Assembly (NCBI GenBank): GCA_964593795.1
Contig: CAZQJC010000039.1
Coordinates: 77,556-141,555 of the forward strand
Source: JAHFDS01 sp964593795
GTDB taxonomy: Bacteria > Myxococcota_A > Polyangia > JAHFDS01
Length of the DNA stretch: 64,000 bases
Direction: 5' to 3'
Shown here: piece by piece, positions 57,644 to 64,000 of the stretch
Layout: every line of letters begins with the position of its first letter
Numbering within the stretch: position 1 is the stretch's first letter
Notes under the pieces: generated by a model
What the model saw: the letters and a program-made list of their open reading frames with translations, nothing else
The model's database searches: none
Told to the model about the DNA's origin: nothing
Position numbers and translations under genes: made by a program

Positions 57644-59614
57644 CTAGTACCCGTAGCGCTCCATCCGACGCTGGAACGCCTCCTTGCCGCCCTCGAGGTT
57701 GAGCTCGATCTCGTCCTTGCGCTCGTCCACCGTGCCGGCGTGGCTGACGGTGGCGTGCTTGCCGTCCGAGCCCATCACGAACACCCGCTCGGCCAGCCCG
57801 AGCAGCGGCACGTTCGGGTTGTGGCTGACGAACACGAGCTGGCGCCGCCCCTTGGTGCCCACGAGGCTGCGGACCACCGTCTCGTAGATGAACCGGTTGT
57901 CGAGGTTGTCCTCGGGCTGGTCGACCAGGAGCGGGCGGTCGCTGTCGAGCAGCAGGATCGAGAGGATCGCCGTGCAGCGCTGCCCCGTCGACAGATCGGC
58001 GGAGTCCTTGTACGCGCCGTCGAGCAGCTCGATGCGCGGCACGTCCTCGAGCTCGACCGCCTCGATCTGGTAGAGGAGCTCGCTCGACGCCCGGAGCCGC
58101 TCGATCACGACCTTCGCCGCCCTCGGATCGAGGCCGGCGCGGTCGGTCAGCGGTTCGGTCGCACCGCGGCGACCAGCGGCCGCGAGCTCGCGGGGCGCCA
58201 GCTGCAGGAGCTTGTCGACGTTCTGGGTCACGCCGGGCGTGCTCTTGAGGAGGGCCTTGAGCAGCTCCCGGTAGGGCTGCCGATCGCCCGCGGCTTCGAC
58301 CGACACGCGGATGAGGGGACCAGAGTCCGCCGACAGCTGGTCGGCGATCTGCTTTCTGAGCCGGTAGCGCGAGAGGCGGAGCTCGGTGAGGCGCTTGACC
58401 ATCTGCTTGCGCTGCTCGAGCTTCGCCGCGTGATCGGCCTGGCGCGTGCGCAGATCCTTGTCTGCATTCAGGATCGCGACCTGCTGCTTCTGGAGCCGGG
58501 AGCGCTCCTGCGCGCGCCCCTGCTCCTCGTTGAGCTTGACGATGAGCTCGCGGTAGGCGAGCTCCTGCCTGGCGTGGCTGTCGGCGAGCTGCTGGTCGAT
58601 CGACACGAGCTCGCTGGCCATCCGTTCGAGCTCCTCGCCGCACCGCCGCGCCAGGTCCTCGAGCGCGGACGCGAGCCGGGTCGTCTGCACCCCCGCGGCG
58701 CGGAACAGCTCGGCGTTCGGGCCCTCGAGGAAGTCGCGGTCGACTCGCGAGCTCACCCGCGCCACCACTTGCGCGACGAGTGCCGTGATCTCCGCGGGCC
58801 GCTTCTGCACGTCGCCGCGCAAGAGATCCATGGCCTTGCGCTCTCGTTCGCGTAACCCCTTGTACGCGTGGGCGCGGTTGGTCGCCTCCGCGTCGGGGCC
58901 GGCGGGCGCCTGCAGCTCCTTGAGCTTCTCGGCGATGGCACCGCCCTTGCCGCTGGTCTCCGCGAGCGTCGTGACATCGCGTTCGAGCTGCAGGAGCTCA
59001 AGGGCGTTCTGCGCGAGGTCCGAGAGCAGCCTGCTGATCTCCTCCTCGAGCCGCGCGAACTCCTCCTCCTCGAACTTGTCGATGAGCTCGAGCTGGAAGC
59101 CGGGGTTGGTCGCGATCTCCTCGATCTCGCTCTGGCTATATGCGTCGACCTTGAGCACATCGCTCACCTTGAGGGTCGTGGGCTCGCCCTTCTCGGTCAC
59201 GACCTGGGCGGGCTCGTTCCACATCCGCTCGATCCGGTACACCGTGCCGTGCTTCGTGCGAACCGTGACGCGCACGAGGCCATTGCCGAGGTTGCTCTGG
59301 ACCAGGCGAAGGCGCTCCTTCTCGAGTCGTTCGCGGTCCCGGTCGACCCGCTCCCCATCCGCGCGCAGGTCCGCCGTGAGGGCATACCGCAGCAGCTCGA
59401 GCACGGTCGTCTTGCCGGTGCCCCGACCTCCGATGATGCAGTTGAGGCCGTCGGCGAAGGTGATCATCAGCCCGGCCAGGAACCCGCCGGTCACCTCCAT
59501 CGCGAGCAGTGCGTGGTGCAGCCGCTGGGGCGAGGTGTCCCCGTCGGTCGCCGCCGCCTTGTTCGATCGCTTCGTCGCCAAGCTTGAGCTCCAGTGGTCC
59601 GCGGCCGTGGACAT
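57644..59614 (-). CDS. SMC/RecN-like ABC-type ATPase
   Basis: A 656-residue protein. Walker A CIIGGRGTGKTTVLELL (59-75) begins the N-terminal half. A long charged coiled-coil middle follows (ERDVTTLAETSGKGGAIAEK, QERSRLQKQQVAILNADKDL). Then come the signature LSTGQRCTAIL, Walker B LLVDQPEDNLDN and the switch VFVSHNPNVPLLG. This is the RecF/SMC/AAA_23 layout used for DNA end sensing (MukB/RecN/Rad50-like). No TOPRIM or nuclease domain is visible. It is the first gene of the three-gene minus operon. Near residues 24-36 it shares DGDTSPQ with the response regulator. Confidence 0.85.
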   Translation of the reverse strand: MSTAADHWSSSLATKRSNKAAATDGDTSPQRLHHALLAMEVTGGFLAGLMITFADGLNCIIGGRGTGKTTVLELLRYALTADLRADGERVDRDRERLEKERLRLVQSNLGNGLVRVTVRTKHGTVYRIERMWNEPAQVVTEKGEPTTLKVSDVLKVDAYSQSEIEEIATNPGFQLELIDKFEEEEFARLEEEISRLLSDLAQNALELLQLERDVTTLAETSGKGGAIAEKLKELQAPAGPDAEATNRAHAYKGLRERERKAMDLLRGDVQKRPAEITALVAQVVARVSSRVDRDFLEGPNAELFRAAGVQTTRLASALEDLARRCGEELERMASELVSIDQQLADSHARQELAYRELIVKLNEEQGRAQERSRLQKQQVAILNADKDLRTRQADHAAKLEQRKQMVKRLTELRLSRYRLRKQIADQLSADSGPLIRVSVEAAGDRQPYRELLKALLKSTPGVTQNVDKLLQLAPRELAAAGRRGATEPLTDRAGLDPRAAKVVIERLRASSELLYQIEAVELEDVPRIELLDGAYKDSADLSTGQRCTAILSILLLDSDRPLLVDQPEDNLDNRFIYETVVRSLVGTKGRRQLVFVSHNPNVPLLGLAERVFVMGSDGKHATVSHAGTVDERKDEIELNLEGGKEAFQRRMERYGY

Positions 59615-59736
59615 GGCGCACGGAGCGGGCCGTAGTGTACCAGCCCGGGGTCAAGCCAGCGCGCGCAACTTGCCGCATTTGCAGCGGCTTTCGTAGCTTT
59701 GGTCCGAGCGCTGCGTGCACGAGTGGTTCTCAAGTC
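59615..59736. promoter_or_regulatory. Divergent promoter region: ATPase operon / polymerase
   Basis: 122 bases. The plus strand holds copy 5 of the repeated element. The minus strand shows TTGACC near a TACACT box, but with wrong spacing, so the minus promoter is not defined. Confidence 0.4.
59698..59726 (+). promoter_or_regulatory. 29-nt repeated element (copy 5)
   Basis: Reads TTTGGTCCGAGCGCT followed by GCGTGCACGAGTGG, ten bases before the polymerase ATG. No Shine-Dalgarno between. Confidence 0.65.
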
Positions 59737-61779
59737 ATGGAAGCCGCATCCACGTTGGCAGTCCAGCTCGGGCTCGACGACCACCTGCCGATCTACGAGA
59801 TCCCGGCGCCCTACCGGAAGGTGGCCACGTTGCCGGAGCTGCAGCGCTTGGCAGGCCGTCTCGGGCAGGCGGAGCTCATTGCCATCGACACCGAGACGCG
59901 CCCGCGCCGGCGTGATCTCCCGCTCGACGGCAAGAGCCGCAAGTACCACGCCCTCACGGCGTCGCTGAACGAGGTCATCGGCGTCTGCCTGAGCTTCCGC
60001 TTGCCCGACAGCCCGGCCGAGGGCGAGCACTACTACCTGCCGGTGCGCCACGCGGCGAGCACCAAGCAGCTGGCTGTCGAGCAGGTGCGCGCGGTGCTTG
60101 GGCCAGTCCTTCGCGCCCCCTGGATCCGCAAGGTCTTCCATCACGCAAAGTTCGACCTCAATGCGCTGCGGTTCGACGGTCTCGACGTCGCGCCGCTACC
60201 GGAGGACACGCTCCTCCTGGCGAGCCTCTGCAACCTCTACGAGCTGCCGCGCGTGGATGCCCCGGAGCCCGCGGCAGTGCGAGAGGAGCGCTACCGCAAG
60301 GAGCGCCCACCGCTCGGGCTCAAGGAACTGGCCCGCCGGCATCTGGATCCTGAGGCCGATCGGTTCGAGCGCGCAATCCTGGAGTTCCGCGAGGGATACG
60401 CGCGGCGCACGCACATCCGGCGCACCGACGTCACCTACGACGTGATCCCGGTGGACCTCATGGTCCCTTACGCAGCGAGCGACACCCGGTGGACGCTCGA
60501 GCTGTTCGCGTTGCTGCTCGGCTTCGTCGAGCGCGAGGCCGCATCCATCTACCAGATCGAGCGCGCCCTGGTCCCGATCCTGGCCGACATGGAGTACCAG
60601 GGCGCGCGCATCGACCGCGCCTTCCTCGAGCGCGCGCAGGTCGACTACACCGAGCGCGTGCGCGCCGCGCGCGAGGAGGTCCACCGCGCCGCGGGCAGGA
60701 GCGACTTCGATGTGGACTCGGGCCCGCAGCTCATCGCCGTCTTCCAGGCCGCGCGCATCCCCATCGGCGCGCGCACCGCGAAGGGCCGCGCGAGCCTCAC
60801 CAAGGCGACGCTGACCGCGCTCGCGAAGAAGCACCCGCTGGCCCGCGCCGTGGCCGACTACCGCAAGCTCGCCAAGCTCAAGGGCACCTACGTGGACGCG
60901 CTGCTCGCGAAGCTCGACGAGCAGGGTCACGTGCACTGCTCGTTCAAGTCGCACGGCACACGCACTGGCCGGCTCTCGAGTGACGGTCCGAACCTCCAGA
61001 ACATCCCCGCCGAGATGCGCGCTGCCTTCATCCCGCCCGAGGGCTGGCACATCGTGATGGCGGACTACTCGCAGATCGAGCTGCGGATGGTCGCGCACTA
61101 CAGCCGCGACCTGGTGCTCCTCGACGCCTTCCGCCGCGGCGAGGACGTGCACCAGCGCACGGCGGACGAGGTCTTCGGCCCGACCGCCGATCCCGAGGAG
61201 GCCCGGCGTCGCCGCAAGATCGCCAAGAACCTCAACTTCGCGATCTGCTACGGCGCGGGCGCGGCGCGCGTCGCCGCGATGTCCGGCGAGACCGAGGCGG
61301 CGGCCGAGGCGCACCTCGAGCGCTTCTACAAGATCTACGCACAGCTCGCGCGGTGGAAGCGCCAGGTCATCCTCCGCGCGCACGCCCAGGGGTTCGTGCA
61401 GAACCTCTACGGCCGCAAGCGCTGGCTCCCCATCCTCCAGGACCCCAGCCGCCGTGGCACCAAGGAGTACTGGAAGGCCGAGCGCGTCGCGGTGAACACG
61501 CTCATCCAGGGCAGCTCGGCCGACATGTTCAAGGAGACCATGGTCAACGTCGCCGCGCTCCTGGCCGAGCGCGACGCCCGGACGCGTATTGTCCTCAACG
61601 TCCACGACGAACTCGTCTTCTACGTGCCACCCGACGAGCACGCGCTGGTCACCGAGCTCCAGCGCGTGATGGAGAACCCGTCGATCGCGGACGACCTCCT
61701 CGTGCCGCTTGTCGTCGACGTCTCGCACTCACCGGTCAGCTGGAAGGACAAGCGGCCGGGCGCCCCTCCATTGGCCTGA
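59737..61779 (+). CDS. DNA polymerase I family (family A) with proofreading domain
   Basis: A 680-residue polymerase. The 3'-5' exonuclease domain has LIAIDTETRP (ExoI) and VFHHAKFDLNALRFD (ExoII). The polymerase domain has the GTRTGRLSSDGPNLQNIPAE motif, motif A MADYSQIELRM, motif B RRKIAKNLNFAICYG and motif C VLNVHDELVF. The residue before AICYG is Phe, as in the E. coli Pol I O-helix. ATG 59737 follows copy 5 of the repeated element; the codons before it lie in the regulatory region. Its stop is embedded in copy 6. It works with the DnaB-like helicase and SSB. Confidence 0.93.
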   Translation: MEAASTLAVQLGLDDHLPIYEIPAPYRKVATLPELQRLAGRLGQAELIAIDTETRPRRRDLPLDGKSRKYHALTASLNEVIGVCLSFRLPDSPAEGEHYYLPVRHAASTKQLAVEQVRAVLGPVLRAPWIRKVFHHAKFDLNALRFDGLDVAPLPEDTLLLASLCNLYELPRVDAPEPAAVREERYRKERPPLGLKELARRHLDPEADRFERAILEFREGYARRTHIRRTDVTYDVIPVDLMVPYAASDTRWTLELFALLLGFVEREAASIYQIERALVPILADMEYQGARIDRAFLERAQVDYTERVRAAREEVHRAAGRSDFDVDSGPQLIAVFQAARIPIGARTAKGRASLTKATLTALAKKHPLARAVADYRKLAKLKGTYVDALLAKLDEQGHVHCSFKSHGTRTGRLSSDGPNLQNIPAEMRAAFIPPEGWHIVMADYSQIELRMVAHYSRDLVLLDAFRRGEDVHQRTADEVFGPTADPEEARRRRKIAKNLNFAICYGAGAARVAAMSGETEAAAEAHLERFYKIYAQLARWKRQVILRAHAQGFVQNLYGRKRWLPILQDPSRRGTKEYWKAERVAVNTLIQGSSADMFKETMVNVAALLAERDARTRIVLNVHDELVFYVPPDEHALVTELQRVMENPSIADDLLVPLVVDVSHSPVSWKDKRPGAPPLA

Positions 61780-61798
61780 GCGCTCGCTGCGCGAGGGG
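61770..61798 (+). promoter_or_regulatory. 29-nt repeated element (copy 6)
   Basis: Reads ATTGGCCTGAGCGCT followed by CGCTGCGCGAGGGG. The TGA in it is the polymerase stop. It ends 19 bases before the zinc-ribbon ATG; a GGAGG site is between. Confidence 0.65.
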
Positions 61799-61817
61799 CC
61801 TCGAGGGAGGCCGCTCG

Positions 61818-62105
61818 ATGCCCCGGTACGACTACGAGTGCTCGCGCTGCGGTGCGATCCATGAGGCCGATCGCAGCGTTGCGACCCGCGCGGACGCGCC
61901 GGCGTGCCCCGCGTGTGGTGCACCCACTGCGCTCCTGGTCGCCGCGCCCCTGGTGACCTTCCGGGGCGCGGGCTGGTCCGCGCCCACCACGCAGGCGCGC
62001 CTGGCCCGGCGGAGCCGCGAGCACACGGCACGGGAGATCGGGCCCATTGGCCCGAGCGCTCGCTGCACGAGGGAAGCCCGAAGGAGGGACCCCGATGTCC
62101 GATGA
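61818..62105 (+). CDS. FmdB-type zinc-ribbon protein
   Basis: A 95-residue protein. The pattern MPRYDYECSRCGAIHEADRS and ACPACGAPTALL (two CxxC pairs) matches the FmdB zinc-ribbon family of unknown function; the following FRGAGW is typical. ATG 61818 has GGGAGG upstream. The C-terminal 30 residues are basic and run through copy 7 of the element, so the real end may be less conserved. It is flanked by copies 6 and 7. Possibly a transcription or replication factor. Confidence 0.68.
   Translation: MPRYDYECSRCGAIHEADRSVATRADAPACPACGAPTALLVAAPLVTFRGAGWSAPTTQARLARRSREHTAREIGPIGPSARCTREARRRDPDVR
62046..62074 (+). promoter_or_regulatory. 29-nt repeated element (copy 7)
   Basis: Reads ATTGGCCCGAGCGCT followed by CGCTGCACGAGGGA, 20 bases before the ATG at 62095. 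A GGAGGG site lies between. Confidence 0.65.
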
Positions 62106-62727
62106 CGCCACCCCGCTCTCGATGATGGACCAGATCGTCAGGCTCGCCCCGAGCGAGCTCCTGTCCGAGGAGGGCGCCAGCTCGCTCCTGTCCTCGTTCG
62201 AGGCCGACCGCGACCTGGCCTGGGATCGCTCGAACCTGACCGGTGAGCTCGTGGACCACCCCCGCCGCGCGCTCAAGTGGGCGCTCGTGGCCGCGGCCGC
62301 CGAGCGCTACGTGGCCGACCTGGAGGTCGGCATCAAGCACCTGCGGGCCACGCTCGACGCGCGCTCGCGCTCGTACTTCACGGAGAACGCGTGCAAGTAC
62401 ACCGAGGCGATGGTGGCGGCCGCCATCGACTCCGACGAGCACTACAAGGAGGCGCTGTTCACGCTGCACGAGGCGCAGGCCAAGGCCCGGCTGCTCAGCG
62501 ACATGCGCGAGCTGTTCCGGCACCGGAAGGACCTGCTCGTGCAGGAGGCGCTGCAGCTGCGCATGGAGGGCGGCAGCGGCGATCCCGTGGTCGCGCTGGA
62601 CTCGCGGCGGCGCCTGGGCGCCCTGCAGTCGCTCGAGAAGCGCGCCGCGACGCTCGGCGAGGCGGCCGCGCTCGCCGGCGGAACCAACGGATGCGGGGAC
62701 CGGCCGAGCCGGACCCCGGTGAAGTGA
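62095..62727 (+). CDS. Helical replication/recombination accessory candidate
   Basis: A 210-residue helical protein: MDQIVRLAPSELLSEEGASS, RYVADLEVGIKHLRATLDAR, FTLHEAQAKARLLSDMRELF. ATG 62095, GGAGGG upstream, copy 7 before it. It lies directly upstream of SSB, like recombination mediators (UvsY-like) in T4-type phages. No family match seen; this is a positional guess. Confidence 0.5.
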   Translation: MSDDATPLSMMDQIVRLAPSELLSEEGASSLLSSFEADRDLAWDRSNLTGELVDHPRRALKWALVAAAAERYVADLEVGIKHLRATLDARSRSYFTENACKYTEAMVAAAIDSDEHYKEALFTLHEAQAKARLLSDMRELFRHRKDLLVQEALQLRMEGGSGDPVVALDSRRRLGALQSLEKRAATLGEAAALAGGTNGCGDRPSRTPVK

Positions 62728-62764
62728 CGAGAACCAGCCACTGACCGAACCGAAGGAGAGAGAC

Positions 62765-63943
62765 ATGGCCACCGATCTGACCTCGGCATCGACCGACGAC
62801 GTTTCCTACCCCATCGCCGGCGACGGCGCGTCCGGGCGCGTCAAGGAGCGCATCGCGATCGACATCGACTCGACGATGCAGTTCTACAGCGAGATGGACG
62901 AGGAGCGGCTCGCGCGCGGCAAGCGTGGCGAGAAGATGAAGTTCCTCTCGCCTTCTCAGCTCCCCGTCGGGATCAACGTGCTCAAGATCCTGCCGCCCTG
63001 GACGCGCAACCCGCCCCACGCGGGTCGCTTCTGGCGTGCGGTGTGGGTGCACTTCGGGCTCGGCCCGGCGGGCGAGACCAAGACCGCGCTGTGCGCGCGC
63101 CGCATGAACCGCCTCGGTCTGCCCAAGGCGCGTGGCGAGGACGCCCTCGGCCGCTGCGCGGTGTGCGAGGCGCTCGAGGCCATCTGGGCCATCCCGTTCG
63201 AGGAGCGCACGCCCGAGGAGAAGAAGTTCCTCTCGGACCACAAGGCGCGCCTCAACTACCTCTTCAACGTCGTCTGGCTCAAGGGCGGCGGCAAGAGCCA
63301 CGTCGACGAGGGCTGCCAGATCCTCACCTGCTCGCCCACGCTCGGCGAGCCGATCCTGACGGCCTTCAAGTTCGTGCTGTCGATGAAGCCGACGGAGGTG
63401 CCGGACAACTTCGACGTCCAGATCAAGAAGCTGCCGAGCCAGGACAAGATGTTCAACGGCAAGCCGGTCTACGACTACCAGGAGGTCTACCCGTCGAACC
63501 CGACCGTCGAGCTCGATCTCGACGACCCCAAGCTCGAGCGCTACCCACTCGACGCCATCTACAAGCCGAAGGAGGCCGCGGCGGTCGAGCAGATGTTCCG
63601 CCAGACCGCGTGCGGGGCCATGCTGCTCGGCACCGCGGAGGCGGAGCCCGCCGAGCGCCTCGCGCTCCCGCCGCACGTGCCCGCGGGCGCCAGCACGCCG
63701 TCCGAGGAGGACGACATCCCTTTTAGGCACGGGCCGAGCGAGCCGGGCGCGCGGCCGGCCGCGATCACCACCGCCCGGGCCGCGGTGTCGAGGCCGGCGC
63801 AGCTGCCGCTCTCGCGCGAGCCCGGCGAGGACGACCTGTCCGACGAGGACCTCCAGGCGATGGCGGCGCGGGCGCGCGCGAAGAAGGGGGCGAGCTCGCG
63901 CGACCAGCTCGCGGCGGACCTCATGCGGGCGGCGCGGCGGTAG
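62765..63943 (+). CDS. Single-stranded DNA-binding protein, gp32-like
   Basis: A 392-residue SSB. Features of gp32-type proteins: the FYSEMDEERL start, FLSPSQLPVGINVLKILPPW, a metal-like Cys region (ALCARRMNRLGL and GRCAVCEAL), and an RLNYLFNVVWLKGGG beta core. An SSB-type acidic tip EEDDIPF lies internally at residues 314-320, directly at CCCTTTT/TAG (63718-63726). A -1 shift there would end the protein at DDIPF. The zero-frame protein continues 72 more residues with LSDEDLQAMAARARAKKGAS. AAGGAGAGAG precedes ATG 62765. Confidence 0.8.
   Translation: MATDLTSASTDDVSYPIAGDGASGRVKERIAIDIDSTMQFYSEMDEERLARGKRGEKMKFLSPSQLPVGINVLKILPPWTRNPPHAGRFWRAVWVHFGLGPAGETKTALCARRMNRLGLPKARGEDALGRCAVCEALEAIWAIPFEERTPEEKKFLSDHKARLNYLFNVVWLKGGGKSHVDEGCQILTCSPTLGEPILTAFKFVLSMKPTEVPDNFDVQIKKLPSQDKMFNGKPVYDYQEVYPSNPTVELDLDDPKLERYPLDAIYKPKEAAAVEQMFRQTACGAMLLGTAEAEPAERLALPPHVPAGASTPSEEDDIPFRHGPSEPGARPAAITTARAAVSRPAQLPLSREPGEDDLSDEDLQAMAARARAKKGASSRDQLAADLMRAARR
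63718..63726 (+). other. Candidate -1 frameshift site ending SSB at DDIPF
   Basis: Heptamer C CCT TTT in the zero frame; after a -1 slip the next codon is TAG. Canonical X XXY YYZ pattern. Confidence 0.5.
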
Positions 63944-63949
63944 CGGTCG

Positions 63950-63994
63950 CCCGGGGACACGCGTCGGATGTCTCCCCCGGCGCGTGTCCCCGGG
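63950..63994 (+). terminator. Strong hairpin after SSB
   Basis: CCCGGGGACACGCG (63950-63963) and CGCGTGTCCCCGGG (63981-63994): 14-bp perfect arms with a 17-base loop, just after the SSB stop. No T-run seen before the window ends. Confidence 0.6.
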
Positions 63995-64000
63995 TGGCGC

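Noticed and set aside
59615..59697. Sigma-70 promoter for the ATPase operon
   Set aside because: TTGACC and TACACT are only nine bases apart; spacing is wrong, so left undefined.
1..64000. tRNA genes and CRISPR arrays
   Set aside because: No cloverleaf-like segment or regularly spaced repeats were found by reading; a tRNAscan run would be decisive.

Overview
The window is one continuous piece of a very GC-rich double-stranded DNA bacteriophage genome. The phage has a contractile tail (myovirus type). The evidence is a GpA-type large terminase, a prohead protease, scaffold and major capsid run, a tail sheath of about 750 residues, a tail-tube candidate, frame-shifted tail chaperones in front of a tape-measure protein, a baseplate hub carrying an M23 peptidase, and baseplate gp25-like and J-like proteins. 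Replication genes are phage-encoded: DnaB-like helicase, family A polymerase, UvsW-like helicase, gp32-like SSB, dNMP kinase and a PD-(D/E)XK exonuclease. No integrase, portal, tRNA or CRISPR array was found, so the genome very probably extends beyond both edges. The host is inferred only. The very high GC and a secreted 30-cysteine protein with Pro-Asp-Ala linkers suggest a myxobacterium-like (Myxococcota) host.

Layout. 1-15401 is mostly minus strand: DNA-binding protein, dNMP kinase, two methyltransferases, phosphoesterase, terminase, HNH nuclease, DnaB, exonuclease, sigma-4-like protein, UvsW-like helicase, WGR-like protein and holin candidate. An endolysin (plus strand) and an MqsRA-type toxin-antitoxin pair are embedded in it. 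15577-19904 is accessory: a metalloprotease (plus) and then a minus-strand run with a zinc ribbon, a Cys-rich secreted protein, a CxxCxxCC protein and a sigma-region-2-like protein broken by a frame change. 19905-20760 is a divergent regulatory region. 20761-39621 (plus) is the tail and baseplate operon. 39637-40718 is a minus-strand frame-broken gene. 40892-52773 (plus) is the capsid, neck and sheath operon. 53214-59614 is an island with a UvrD-type helicase converging on a response regulator, a HEAT-like histidine kinase and an SMC-like ATPase. 59737-63943 (plus) holds polymerase, zinc ribbon, an unknown protein and SSB, closed by a strong hairpin.

Regulation. Two sequence families look like phage-specific promoters. 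A 29-nt element occurs seven times, always just upstream of a start codon (replication, lysis and SSB-cluster genes, and one neck gene), including one back-to-back divergent pair. A second family, TCTGGCGACAG followed by TAGRAT, lies upstream of the tail operon, the capsid operon and, divergently, the 19904 operon. Most genes overlap by 1 or 4 bases (TGATG, ATGA, GTGA), implying translational coupling. Several frame changes look biologically meaningful. The most striking is CCCTTTT followed at once by TAG in the -1 frame of the SSB gene, which would make a short SSB ending exactly in DDIPF.

The best candidate for an undescribed system is the 53-60 kb island: a P-loop SMC-like ATPase, a HEAT-like histidine kinase and a winged-helix response regulator in one operon, next to a UvrD-like helicase. 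A phage-borne DNA-sensing phosphorelay (defence against rival phages, or host manipulation) is inferred, not shown.
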